A stretch of 64,000 bases of DNA. Source: Cucumis sativus. Its lineage: Eukaryota > Streptophyta > Magnoliopsida > Cucurbitales > Cucurbitaceae. The position numbers and the translations under genes are program-made. Below are positions 51,135 through 63,724 of this stretch, piece after piece. The notes beneath the pieces are model-generated. The model was given only the letters and a program-made list of their open reading frames with translations. It made no database searches and had not been told where the DNA came from. The stretch is from the NCBI RefSeq assembly GCF_000004075.3, contig NC_026659.2:3224001-3288000 (forward strand). Direction: 5' to 3'. Each line of letters begins with the position of its first letter. Positions within the stretch are counted from its first letter, which is position 1.

Positions 51135-53029
51135 TTTCAAATGAGAAATAATGAGTAATATATTTTCTTTTTCTTCAAAAATAAATAAAATAATTTTGTG
51201 TGGTTGTTAATATATAATATTATATAGTTTAAAAGATCAAATGAAAAATGCTATTTTCTTTTTATATTCCTATTGAAATTTGTTTGTATTTTCATTTGTT
51301 AATTAATTAATGTTTAGTTGGGAATATTTTTTTCTTTTATGTTAATTTATAGGGTCATGGGTTTTTTTTTATGTATTTTGTTGCTTTCAATGTCTATTTC
51401 TCTTCTCTTCAATTTTGAAGATTATTTTTAGCCAATCAAGAAAAAACATTAAAAATCTTAATCTAATTTTGAGTGGAATGGCTCGATTGACATCGAATCG
51501 ATCAAAACTAACCTATCAATCAGTTTAAACTCCTCAACGATCGAGATCTGTTGAAAATTTACTAATATCAACCATAGTCTATTTGGTGGTGATTTGGTCT
51601 ACGATTATCTACTACATACACTTACTAAAACATAATTGTAGGCAAAAGTGATTGGGTTGTTTATAAACATAATTTCAAAACTCAAATAATTATTCACTTT
51701 TACAATCTAGGCTTTAGCATTTCCTTGAGTATTTGATTTTATTTGGACTCTAATTTCAAAATTATACAGCTTTTTTTCTACCATTTTAACAATATGCATT
51801 GTTCATTATAAATGATATTTTACAAGCCAAAATTAATATCAAGTAGTTAAATAGAACATTCATCTATTAATAGGGAAAAAAAACAAAGATCAAGAATAAT
51901 TAAGAACAACGGTACGATTGACAATGACTTGTTTACCCAAACTATATGGCTCTTGACCTTTTGATTTTCTTTCACTCCCTCTCTTTGTCACTCTCACTCA
52001 ATGCCCCAACTGCCCTTATCCACACCGTGTCATCTTATATGTAAATTCATGGATGAGAAACTAAACTCAAACTTATGTACTACATACTGACATCTTGTTG
52101 TTCGAATTTTTCTATCCAATGGTTCAACTACTACATGACTTAGGATGACCTAACTTTTTCTTTTTTGAATTTCGATGAAATATTTTACTTAAAAAAATTA
52201 TTTTCAATTTAAAACATATAAATATTCTAAATGATTACCTTATTAAATATTAATATAGTAGCTGAAAAGGTATTAGGTTAAATCCACGAACAAAAATTAA
52301 ATTCATCTCTAAAGTAGAGATAATGCTCTAAGAAACACAGCGTTCTATATACTATAAGGATGTTCAAAAGCTTCTTTTTGCAACTCTAGATGGGAAATTT
52401 ATAGCCTTGAAAATGAAAACAACAAATTTATTCTAATTAAGCACTAATTAATTTAAATTAAAAACCAATCTACATAATAACTAAAGCATACTAATTATCA
52501 ATCACAACAAATTAATATTAATTTAATATTGACACTTTGTTAAAACTTACAGAGCATTACAAATTTAAATATATGATAAAACTTAATTTTGTTAAAACTT
52601 AATGTTAATTTTGTTAAAACTTATATAACATTATAAATTTAAATATATGATAAAAGACTGAGTTATTGTGTATCAAGTTTCTGCGTAGCATTATCTACTA
52701 AAAATAAATTTTCTAACATCTGAATCCATACCACGGAAGGATTTAATCGCACACATGAAATATAGCCCAAAAAGTCAAGAGAACGCTTGGATAATTGGTT
52801 TAATAGATCCTTTCTGGTTGTGACCACACAGAAAAACGACATTGTCATAAATTGACAAGGTAATATTTCCACTTATTAATCAGAAATGGCATTTCCTTTT
52901 AAACCAAAATAGATTTTGCTTGATATCTAACATAATGTATCAAAGGATCCTTGAAGACTGGTAAGATATTGATGCACTTCTAAAACAAAACAACTGCAAT
53001 CATGAAATAGTAAACACTTATCAACATGA

Positions 53030-53150
53030 GCCTAGCTTAATTGACACCCGTATGTTCTCGAGGACAAGAGATTCAGAGTTCAAATCTCTCAACTTTCTAG
53101 CTGTACTGTAAAGACCTTTGGGAAAAAATAGCTAACACCTACGCGATCAA
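53030..53150 (+). mobile_element. tRNA-derived SINE-like sequence
   Basis: An A-box-like tagcttaattgac and a B-box-like gagttcaaatctc lie about 45 bases apart, as in pol III promoters of tRNA-derived SINEs. There is no cloverleaf good enough to call a tRNA gene. Confidence 0.4.
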
Positions 53151-53575
53151 ATTTACACCTTGCTGAGCAATAATAATAATTCAACATTAAGTAGCAGAAA
53201 ATTGAAACACCAAAAACATATCACTGCCTCACTGTCTGCTTTAGGAACATTTGTTACAAGATTGGAATAAAGAAATCCCAAAGAAAAGGCCACTTCTATA
53301 ACTGGAAAATAAGTGAGAATATATATTGAGTACCTTTAACAATCCAACACCTGAGGAATTCCCATTTATGCACCATACCTGTATTGATACTACAAACAAA
53401 TAATGCTGCCAAACTACATTAGTAACTATCCAAGGGAGAAGAGAACACGAACAGCGTTGTAACTGAACAGGGAACTGAGACGACTTCAACACATGGTCCT
53501 TGGAAATTCTTTCCTCATCGTGGTCTTCTGTACTCTCAATAAAGGTCGAGTGAATCACCATTCCTCCTACCCTTA

Positions 53576-56500
53576 TCATTTCTCCTCAAACTCCACATCA
53601 ATGACATTGGGTTGTGACTTGGAACCAGAACTTCCTTTTCTTGAATTGTATTCCCCATGGTCTTTGGGCTGCCACACTACGTTTCCACATCCTGCGCAAG
53701 AAATAATTTGGTTCTTGTACCCAGCAAATTCTCTATTACAGGCTGGACAATTACCCTGTAGAATAATTTACACGTTGGTTAGGAAAAATGTTTATGCAAA
53801 AAGTAAAAATCACAATAGAAAACACACGTCAAGTTTTGTCCCTAGGGAGATATCTGACGACTACATAAGTTGATGTTGAATAATCTAACACCAATAATGC
53901 TCACTATGGAAGGTTGCACATTTATAAAGGAACTTCATCTTTCACGCTCTCTTTTGCACACTTACCGAAGAACTCCATCTTACAATTTTGCACACCATAA
54001 TCGGACTTTCTAACTCCAACATATTAACTTTATACTTCAGAGCTGACGCGTAACTCTAATAAAGTTGATTAACGTAATAGTTAACATAGTAGAGTATGAT
54101 AAAAGAAAAGGGAGTGAAAGCATCTGTGTTATCTCTAACACACCCTCTTTGCTGCTTAACCAAACATTACGAAATGTTTTCTCTACCACTACATACACTT
54201 TTTATTTTTAATTTTTAAAAACCCAAAACCAATATTTCATTGATATGATGAGAAGAGACTATTGCTCCAAAATACAAGATCTCCAAATTGAAGGCAGGAA
54301 AAGTAGACGAACACAACCAATGAAGAATACAGCCCAAAAGGAAGAAAACCTTCAACAAACTTAGAGAGAGTCCCATGATAAACTAAGAGACAAATCACAG
54401 GTTGAGAAGAAGCTTAAAGACAACGTTGTATTCAATCTTTCCTCGAAACTTAAGTCCCAAATCCCATTAGGCTGGAATAGAAAAGTACACTAGTTTGTAA
54501 CCTAGAGAAAAAGAGCTCCTATTCTTGCATATCAGTGACGTTCAATATGATGGAAAGACGAAGATTCATATTGTTTGGAACAGCCACTACCCATGATGGA
54601 AATGGACAGCATATAATTCCAATATTTTATGGCATGGTGCAGCTAATCCACACGGGATTGGGTCTCCAAACTTCCATTGAAGAAAGAGCTAGCCTAAGGA
54701 GTGTTTTTGGATCTTTTCTTTTGGCTTGATCATGATGCTAAAGTGACTTAGCTCCCATCCCACTGAAAGAAGTTAACTATTTTAAAATATTTATCTCACC
54801 AAATGTCAGTGTTCACTGGTTCCTAAAAATTGCATTGCCTCTTGAACAAGTCTTCATTGGGTGAGATGACGGAAGAAATATTTTGATGGACCTTTGGGCC
54901 ATATCCATTTGTCTGAACATTCTTTGAGGGTCACGAAGGAAAGAGCCTCTAAAAGAGTGTTCCAATTCAACTAGTTCATCATCACAAAAACTTTTCCAGA
55001 ATTCCAAGTCCCAAAATAAGCAGGATTAAATTCTTTTTTCTGGAATAAGAGGCACCCAAAATAAACAGGAATGGTAGGCTAGCTAACAAAGGCTGAAACA
55101 TTGCTGGAAAGGGCAAAGCGAAATTTACTCCAAAATCTATGAATTTAAAAACTTCTTCTCAAGCCTAGGGACTGCTAACCCAAGAAATTGTAGCAGCAGC
55201 AGAAATAGCCTTACAATTAGGTAACGGAAAATGAGTAGGGGAGTAAGAGTTCCTGTGGTGAAATGCAAAAAAGATATTATGTGGTCAAATGCAAAAATCC
55301 AACAGAAGTTGTGGTGAAACATTTGATTACAAAAATTGGCAGTGGCACCCTAGAATATGACTATATGAGTTGGGAAGAACCAGAACCTCCACGATTATTC
55401 CTCAAATCCAGATCACACCAGATGAGTGGCGGATTTTACTGATGGGAAGGAATTTTAATTTTGTTTGCCACTTAATGCTATTAAAATTGTTGATTTAGCT
55501 ACTTTCCTGACTCCTATTACTTGAAAGCTGAGCCCTAATAAAAAATAAAGATATAAAAGGCATTAATAGCTACTCTTCATGGGTCTTCCCAGAATCAAAT
55601 ATTAGTGTCATTTTCTACTTCATTGTTTGGACACAACTCTTCACAAAGATATCATTAACTTTAGTAATCACTAAAAGGTATGATAGGTGGCTTCTTTAAC
55701 AAGATTAATTTCAAGTGTCTGCACCATTTTGAACTATGACCACTGACTAGCATAATCATCGCACAAAGCTGTAAGATATCAGTAATTATACAAATGCACA
55801 ATATCACTTATACAACAGCAAAGGATGAACAAGGCACTTACCTTTATTACAAGGCTATTGGCAAAAGTCCCAATGAGTATTGGACCAGCAAATGGTAGTA
55901 TCCACGTTCCAAATATCAAGAACCGGAAAAGCCATCCAGACAAAGCAAACCAAAGGAAGAATATTGTCTACAAGGAAATGAAAAGAGGTGATACATGAGA
56001 AAAAAAAGAGAAGAATAAATTAGGTGGAAAAATTCTGTCTACATTAATAGACAAACACCTCTGTAAGTTAAATTACACTCTATGTCACCCATTAACGATT
56101 ATAGAAAAATTAAATGGTCCTAATATAACTCAAAATCCAGGATCTCTATTTAAACCCAAAACCCTTCTTCCAAAGGATCTTATCCAGGAAATAATTCCAA
56201 TCAACATGATCGTAGGCTTTTTCAAAATCTAATCAACATCGTCGTTCAAAATTTGTCTTAAAGATCACATCTTCTTGTTTGCTCTGTACCAGGTAGCACT
56301 TGATCCAAAATTTGTCTTCCCCACATGAAGGCTCCTTTATGAAAATTTTCTCAATCTATTTGCCAAAATTTTGCAAATAGATATCAGCCAATAGATTGAG
56401 GTTTTATGACTGCAAAAGCATATGTCTACAAACTCAAAACACAAGTATCTAAAATGTTTCAACTTCCAAATTCTTTAGTCTTGATAGAGAGCATTTCTTT

Positions 56501-58697
56501 GCTAGCAAAGTCCAAATTTGTGTAAGTCATCCTGCTCTTCTTTATTATAGTGAATTAGAGAGCTTTTTCTACCTCCCTCCATTGTTCTATGCACAGATTC
56601 TTACCTGCCCTCCCTTGTACATAGGACATCTTTCTAAGATTTTTTTCTTTTGTGAGTGTTGGGGCTAGTTTACACACACCTTGACTACTCTTATGAGAAA
56701 CCCACCTAACCTTAGAATATTTAAGTGCTAAAGGAATTTGTAGTATATTAAGGTAAGAATTGAGCTCATTCCCAAGTTCTTTATTAAACTTTCATTGAGG
56801 AATAATGAAAGAATATATGAGGGCATTCAAAAAACAAGCCACAAATAACGAAAATGACTCCAATTCAAGAGAATCAAACAAAGTCCATAATAACAAAAAG
56901 GGCAGATAACATACACCCACTATCTATGATGTGTTAAACCTAGCAACCTCCTGGACCTCCTTCCACAATCTCTCAACATCCCTAAAAGTTCTACTATTTC
57001 TCTCAAGCCAAATTCTCCATAACATAGCAATACAATTCTACCACAAAACTATGCTCTTATCTTAAAACAGGGAATTAAGGAACTCCTACTTAATCACAGC
57101 CTTGAACCTCTACCTTGACCCAGACATAACTCAAACGACCTTGAGCATTTATACCACAGTTAACCTTGATTCTTATTAAGGAGAGACTATCAATCATCTT
57201 AAATTCCCTTATTGGGAAGATTTCAAATTAATGGAAATCTGTAAATATTTGATGATCGCCATAGCAAAAAACGTAAGGATGTGAAGAATCTTATGTGCTA
57301 CTGCATTTCCTTGAACGGCTAATTCTATATTTTTTAAATTACTAAATTAATTGGGGAACATTTTGTAATCTCCACAATTTCTCTTTTGGTGGATACTGGA
57401 TCCTCCTTTGTACATCTTTCTATGTCAATATACTGCATATATAGAATGGATTGGGGTAGATTATGAGTAAAAAAAAACATACAAAGTACAGCTTGAAATA
57501 TTCTAAACTAGACCTAAGAAATAGGCTAGGTCCACCATTTAGCTACCGTAATATGAAATATGTGTTGGTGGATTCAGATTTGATCTCTTCTAGCATTTTT
57601 CTAAAAGAACAAAAGAACTTTTCATTGTAAGTAGGATAGTAAAAAACATTATGAATAGGAGAGTTCTGCAGCTTCTCTTTTAGGGATCATAAATAAACTA
57701 GAGCTTTCAATGTATCCTCTAGTTGATCATCAAGAAATGCCTCAAGGCTATCATTCACGTGTTAAAAATAAAGTGAAGTGATATCATAATACTTCCATTC
57801 TACGAACACGCTAAACACAGACCATCAATGACACCAAGAATCTTAGTAACAAGACCGTATATCCAAAATAAAAGCTTCTACTACGTACCACAACACTTTT
57901 TCCTAATGGCGTGTCGATAAACTCATTGAGTTGCCTCCTATACTGCAAAAACCCAAGGAAATAAGAGTGAGTGATAAGAGACGGCACTGACATTGGAGAA
58001 CAAAACAGTTGAGAAAATAACAAAATTCAATAGACATTTCAAAGATAAGAACACCCAGTATTACGGACAACCAAGAAAACGAGAAACCATGATTTTCATT
58101 CTACTTCAGTGAAAACTTATAAATATCTTGGATAAACTACATCAAGCATATTGGCACTCAAACTGACTGCGGATCTTAGAGAGAACTATCTAAGAATGAT
58201 CCTTCAGAAAATCTAAAAACTTGACTTCCACAATCGATATTAACTAAGCAGGCCCTATCTATACAAATTCATTTCACAAGCACGAATACCAATCAATCCG
58301 CAGTACAAACCCTTGGCCAATTTCTGCTAAAATCCAATGTAAAATTACGCCAACGCATTCCAATTGCAAACTCCCTATCAATCTCGCGCGCCCGGTCGGC
58401 CACCGATTGAGCAGCAGAACCAACACGGCGCGATACAGAGTAACGCCTATCAAGACGCTCCGCAGTTTTCCTGGCCTCGAATACGAATTTCTCAAACCCA
58501 TCGTTGGCGCCTCGCCATACTTTGTTCCAGGCGTCGCCAAAAGCGTCGTTGTTTCCGCCGCCGCCCCCGCGACGGTATGCCTGAACGAAGCCAATAGGGG
58601 TCCGGTAAGGGATTATTAAAGGCCTACTCCTCCTCAATCTGAATGGAGCTTGAAGCGGTGGCTGCCATGGCGGCAGAGGTGTTGAAGCTATCATCAC
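53576..58697 (-). CDS. Unnamed, probably plastid, membrane protein with a C-terminal zinc ribbon
   Basis: Exons are 58311-58697, 57889-57942, 55842-55967 and 53576-53755, all in phase 0, giving 248 residues plus stop. I recognise it as a conserved plant protein but cannot name a function. The N-terminus (1-45) is rich in Pro, Arg and Ser like a transit peptide. A glycine run is followed by a charged, probably helical region (about 50-125). The hydrophobic exon 3 (148-189) fits one or two membrane helices, with WFALSGWLFRFLIFGTWILP. Exon 4 has CPAC (Cys192/195) and CAGC (Cys209/212), a zinc-ribbon layout. The C-terminus VIDVEFEEK is acidic. The start at 58697 could equally be the next codon ATG, 58694. 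Introns 2 and 3 contain LINE fragments. It lies downstream of nothing operon-like; its neighbours are independent genes. Confidence 0.88.
54215..55150 (-). mobile_element. LINE fragment in intron 3 of the zinc-ribbon gene
   Basis: The minus strand near 54880-54960 reads CSDKWIWPKGPSKYFFRHL, like the part of plant LINE ORF2 before the zf-RVT module. The left end (54230-54290) has tttcattgatatgatgagaa then gagactattgctcc, the 3' terminal motif in reverse. Most of the rest is decayed. Confidence 0.55.
56100..56420 (-). mobile_element. LINE reverse transcriptase fragment in intron 2 of the zinc-ribbon gene
   Basis: The minus strand reads GAFMWGRQILDQVL near 56300-56345. It then reads FEKAYDHVDWNYFLDKIL with KKGFGFK near 56140-56230. 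These are the conserved GRQILD and DFEKAYDHVDW blocks of plant L1 reverse transcriptase, broken by stops. It is the only RT core visible in the window. Confidence 0.75.
56780..57130 (-). mobile_element. LINE 3' tail in intron 2 of the zinc-ribbon gene
   Basis: The minus strand reads IWLERNSRTFRDVERLWKEV followed by QEVARFNT near 56930-57020, a typical ORF2 C-terminus. The left end at about 56790 has tttcattgagg, the terminal motif. It lies upstream of the RT fragment in minus-strand order, so the two come from different insertions. Confidence 0.65.
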
Positions 58698-59986
58698 AAG
58701 TTTGTATTTACCGTTTGCTTGAATTCTCTCTTCTTCTACTCCAAGTTTATAGCTTTTGCTAGAAGGTCTCTATCGTTCAGCCACACAGACTCGCGTTTGC
58801 GGTCAGAATGTTTTCATATTAAATATAAAACTTAAATTCAATTATTCAACATATTTACTTTCCTTTCTTTCTTTTCTTTTTAATCTAAGTTTTGAAAAAT
58901 ATTTATAAAATATAGAAAATGATATTTTGAAATTTTTTAAAATAAATGTTCGACCGTGGCACTTAAGAAAGGTTAAAGTTCATCTTAGAAGTGAGCGTGA
59001 TAGACAAAAAAAAAAATGTTAAACTACTTACCAAATCAAAATTAATGGGAAAACGAGAGGGTCAAGGTTGGTTTCAAAAAGTTTTAAATACAGAATCTCC
59101 AAATAAGTATTTCTATTTTACAAACCGACCGAACTTTACTCATTGATATCGAGATCCATTTAAACATTTACTAAACTAACTATGATCGAATTGGTTCGGT
59201 AACGATTTTGTAAAATAAACAACTTCAATCACCTCTAGTTCATTTCTAGTCCAATTTTTAAGTCATTTTAGATAGAACCTTAAATAAAAGTCGAAAGTTT
59301 AACATGAAACTTTAATTATATTAGTTAATTTAACTAAAAAAGATTCAATATAAATGGGGATGAGAAATTTGAATCACCAAAAATTATCAAATTGAGCTAG
59401 AAACCTCAATAAACTTACCTCAATGTGTGCAAGAAGTAGGACTTCACAACCTCAAATTCCATAAGTACACTTCTTACTCCAAAAAGCCAAACAAACTCAT
59501 ATTACATTACAAAATTAACAGTAGAACAATAATTAAATGCAAATTTAAGATTCAACTATCTTTATACTTTTCAATCATAGTTCAAAAAATTATAAAAAGA
59601 ATTAAGAAAAATTTGACATTATTGAAAAACTATGATTGAAGAATCAATAATATGCATAAAAAAATTTCTCATTCATTTTTGTTAAAAGAATTAGTAAGTT
59701 AGCACATAGCAATAAAGAGGCGTGTTTGTTTATGCGACCTAGAGGTGCACAAAGGGGCTTGAGGTGGTGCATTTCCGAATCCGATCGACCAAAATTTCCC
59801 GCCTTTCCATAACCTTACAACGGATCGATTTAAATTATCGTCGCTACCCGATTCGAGTTCCAGCCACCGGAGAGTTATCGTAATTCGCTCTCTAATTACG
59901 GTCATCGGTGGCGGGTTGTGATTTCTCCAAGTCTTATACTTCATTTTCCAGCGTTATTTTTTGGGTTTCTTTTTCTTTTTTCAGTC
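58698..59986. other. Divergent intergenic region between the zinc-ribbon gene and SWC2
   Basis: 1.29 kb, AT-rich except near the two starts. A consensus E2F site lies on the SWC2 side. The minus-strand open frame at 59699-59944 lies in the SWC2 leader and has no recognisable family. Confidence 0.55.
59795..59803 (+). promoter_or_regulatory. E2F consensus site upstream of SWC2
   Basis: TTTCCCGCC, the same nine bases as in front of ORC3, lies 184-192 bases upstream of the SWC2 start. E2F control of SWC2 is not established to my knowledge, so this is inference. Confidence 0.5.
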
Positions 59987-62900
59987 ATGGATTCGTCCAA
60001 AGAAGAAGATGTTCCCGTTTTTCTTGATCGCTCTTCTCGGATGACTAGAGGGAAGAGGTACCGGACTACTTCCCTTGGTTTTCTTCTCTTGGGAGTGGGT
60101 TTTGTTGTAAATTGGCATGAACTGATGGAAGATGTTTCAAATTGTATGTACTTATGAGTTGGGGTATTTTTATTTGTTATAGGATGACCAAGTTGCTTGA
60201 TGAGGAAGCTGAGGAAGACGAGTTGTTTTGGAATCAGGATGCTCTCAGAGAGGTATGTTTAAAGAAATGTACTCTTTTTTTTTTTTTTTTCTCTAGGAAC
60301 GATATGAAGCTATAGTCGCTCTTTTAGCTCTTCAGTGGTTAATAGTAAAATTGCTCTTCAATGGTTATGCGCGCGATTAATGTTCAATCTTGAAGATTTA
60401 ACTGAAATCGATGGTGTGCACATCCACTTAGATTCGGTTCCACAGTTGGTTTTCGCTTATGAAGTCGTGGTCTGGATAGCCTCTGTTAGATTGATGCAAT
60501 GTGTCCACCCAATTATGGGGCTTGAGTTTTGACTTAGTGAAATATCCTTTCTGAACTTGTCCATCTTCAAAATGCTTGTCAGGATGAGGTTGATGACGAA
60601 TATGAAGAAGAACCTGAAGTTGTTGATGAATTTGATAGTGATTTCAATGAAGATGTAAGTTATGTTTCAGTTCCCATTCACAGCTTATTCTGTTAGACAT
60701 AAATTTTTTTCATAACATGACTACTTTTTATGGACAGGAGTCTGAACCAGAGGAAGAAGCTGAGAATGAAGCAGATGAGAGGTTTTCTCTTCTCTGAAGT
60801 GCTTGGATGTTGGTTTAGATATATTTCAACTTTCTGTTTTAAAGTTGAGTTTTCTTCCAGACCACAAATGAAAAAGCGATTAATATTTCCTGGAAAGACT
60901 TCTAAGAACAAGAATAAAAAAAGAGCTGTTTCCAAAGTTGAAAAACCTTCCAAAGATGAAGCATCAACTGATCAGTCTACACCTCCTGAACATCATGATA
61001 CACCGGATGATACCGAAGTTGAAAGAACTGTGAGGAAATCCACTAGAACTTCAGTTATTGTTAGGCAAGCTGAGAGAGATGCTATTCGTGCAGCTTTGCA
61101 AGCCACAATGAAGGTGAGTCCTGAATACTCGAGACATTTGATTTGTAGGACTAAGATAAAACCATTAGATTAGTTTGAGTTTTTCTCGAAGGCAGTTTCT
61201 TGATTGAATAGAGTGATGCGATGCTATGATGAAGTGGAAACTTCTGTTTTAGTTCGTATATCCTTCAACTACTTGAAAAATGTTGCCATCCTACGAATTT
61301 TTTACTCATCTATTGTGCCACATCAAAACATTTGTTTCAACCTACAGATCCATTATCTGTTTTAGGGACAAGATGATTTAAAAAAAAAACTGCAGAAAGA
61401 AATGAAAGCAAAAAATATAAAACAAAATCGTCTGATTTCTAATTAGTTTGTTATGGAATAATTTTGAATTTTATGGCACCCAAAATTAGTTCTCCATTTG
61501 TTGGGTTTTAGTGGTGCTTGACTATATAAACTAAATAACGAACTTTTTTGTTTTTGGGTTAAGTAAACATTCTCACAAGAAAGTTACTGGACTAGTTTAC
61601 GCTTTACTATTTTGATTTATACACTTCGGGTCCTATCTATGGTTTTGAACCGATGCCCTTCTTACCAAGGGAATATCTTTTCTTAGGAGATAAGACAAAT
61701 GACGCTGCATTCAGAAGAGTAAGAAATCAGTACGGTTAAAAATACAACCACCCTAAGACAAAGGAGCTTACAAAAAGGCCTCCAATTTTGCTAATTAAAA
61801 AAAACCTCAAAATTCAATAAGTATTAAAGGGTGTGCACCATGTAGAAGTAAGAAATCTAGCATCTAGCTTTTCAGATGTCTTCTAATTGTTTTTTTTTTT
61901 TTCCTTGGAGACGCTTTACTTTCCTCTATTCCAAATCTTCTATATGCAAAGCCTTAAATCCATATCAAATGGATTCATGTTCTATTTATGCGGTTTGAAT
62001 TAATAATTCCACATTTTTTCCAGCTTTCTTGAAAAGTTTCTTTCTGCTTCTGTTTCTGCAATGTTCAGTTTTTGTATTAGCCATCAAATTGTTTTCTCAA
62101 AATGATTCTTTTTAGTATTATATATGAGTGAGACTATCCTTTCTTGTCCACCAGCCAATCAAGAGGAAAAATCCAGGTGAGGAGAAGAAAATGAGTCAGG
62201 AAGAAATGCTTCTTGAAGCTGCTCAAACAGGTGAAACTGATGGTTAATGTATGTTGTTGTAAGTTGCAACACTAGGTGGATACTTGAAGGAATCTTCTCA
62301 TTTTCTCTTGAATTATTTCAACCTTCCATATCTAAGAAATCATGAACTTGAGGAACTTGGAGCGTGTTTTGGCAAGGGAAGAAGAAGTCAAAAAGAGAGC
62401 AATTGTGCATAAAGCTGTGTACAATGGTCCCCGAATACAATACTTGTCAAGAAATGGTACCATCTAAAGTGTGATTCAAAATTGTTTTCTTTCAGAAAAG
62501 AACTTCCCCATGTTTGGAACTAAGTTATATTGGTGTATTTTGTTGCAGGTTGCTCATATCTAGAGTTTAGTAAAGGGTCATCGTTTCAGGCAGAGCTTTC
62601 AACCACATCAGTTCCATGTAATTAATTACTTATATATAATCATCCACCGACTACACCCTATATTATTTCGAATGAAGTTTTTTATTGAATTAATAGAAAG
62701 GGATTAATGCTCAAAGACAAACTTCAAAAAGGAGGTAAAAGGAAAATAAAAAAATGTGATTATTGAAAATATAGGGGAAGTAAAAGGCAATAATTAATGA
62801 AAGATAAAAACTTCATAACCAATTTCTTGCAAATAGAAGTAAGAATAATTTAGAAAAAGAACACCATGAGAAGCTTTACATCTAGTCATCTTGAAATGAT

Positions 62901-63724
62901 TGTTCCAATGCATCTAAAAGTTAAAAAGAAAGAGAATATGGATCTTGTCCCCTTCCTTTGATTTCTCACTTTCGGTAACTTCTCAAATTTTCAATGAAGA
63001 GTAGACTTCCAATGAGAAACATTGTTCTACCCCCTTTTCTAAATTCTAAATATGTCAAGTTAGAAACAAATGGGTCAGATTTAGTTCTGAGATCTAATGT
63101 CCCTTGGGATGTCCCTGTAAGATATCAAACTCATTCCATTAGTTCTTTAGTTTTTATCTTCCCCTTTCTTTGTATTTGAAGAATATGTAGGTGCTCATCT
63201 TACCTTGTTCTGTATTCTGTTATGTATACAATGATTCATTTCTCGTTTCTTATCCCAGTAAAAGAAAATAAAAAACATGGAGAGAATCTAGTATACTATT
63301 TTGCACTATACGTTTTTTTTAAGTTTATTTAAAGTTTAGAACCTAAATATATTTTTTTCCCTTTTTCTTTCTAGATCCAGAGAAAGCTGTGTGTGTGATC
63401 ACAGGTTTGCCTGCAAAGTAAGATCTCATTGTTATTCGTTTCATAGTAGCTTGACAGCCTAGCTCAGTTGTATGCAATTGAAAGGCAACGTAGTCCAATT
63501 CCTTGGAATTTACTTATGGCAACTGCTAAAGATCAATCCTGTGTACCAGATAGATCAGAATAGATTTTATCATTGTTGTTTTAAGTAGTAAAGTGCATGA
63601 AAAGGTGCAATCCTCGGAGCTTTGAACACAGGTTTAATTAATGCTTTTTATGCTGAAGGTATCGTGACCCGAAAACAGGGTTGCCTTATGCAACTAAAGA
63701 AGCTTTCAAGACAATCCGTGAACG
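59987..63724 (+). CDS. SWC2: SWR1 complex subunit 2 (SWC2, VPS72/YL1), 3' end outside the window
   Basis: Exons are 59987-60057, 60183-60252, 60583-60654, 60738-60781, 60861-61113, 62155-62230, 62337-62456, 62549-62617, 63375-63417 and 63659-63724, 294 complete codons so far. SWC2/YL1 binds the H2A.Z-H2B dimer in the nuclear SWR1 remodeller that exchanges H2A.Z into chromatin. It shows SSRMTRGKRMTKLLDEEAEE, a long acidic stretch (about 37-85), a basic block (MKKRLIFPGKTSKNKNKK), RTSVIVRQAERDAIRAAL, KRAIVHKAVYNGPRIQYLS, and the YL1 C-terminal domain with ITGLPAKYRDPKTGLPYATK. The frame continues in phase into a possible exon at 63894 that is open to the window edge, but that exon does not look like a usual SWC2 tail. 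The true end is probably beyond 64000. Confidence 0.92.
61114..62154 (+). other. SWC2 intron 5
   Basis: A 1.04-kb non-coding intron with A and T tracts (about 61380 and 61890). I see no gene or clear mobile element. Confidence 0.6.
62618..63374 (+). other. SWC2 intron 8
   Basis: A 757-base intron. At about 62680-62720 the phrase ttttattgaattaatagaaa followed by gggattaatgctcaaag resembles the LINE 3' terminal motif in reverse. No coding part is seen. Confidence 0.45.

Larger units (their letters stand above)
50984..53575. other. Intergenic region between OR and the zinc-ribbon gene
   Basis: Left side: promoter and 5' UTR of OR, with a TA microsatellite at about 51112-51134. Right side: 3' UTR of the next minus-strand gene. 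A SINE-like sequence lies near 53030-53150. The open frame at 52663-52872 shows nothing that I recognise. Confidence 0.5.

Noticed and set aside
53030-53150. A genuine tRNA gene
   Set aside because: A- and B-box-like words are present but no acceptor or anticodon stem can be formed. Called SINE-like instead.
59699-59944. An 81-residue minus-strand frame
   Set aside because: It sits in the promoter and leader of SWC2, with no recognisable family or splice context.
60730-61173. A 147-residue single frame as an independent gene
   Set aside because: It runs through intron 4 of SWC2 (60782-60860) and past the exon 5 donor. Splicing at GT-AG sites gives the family protein.
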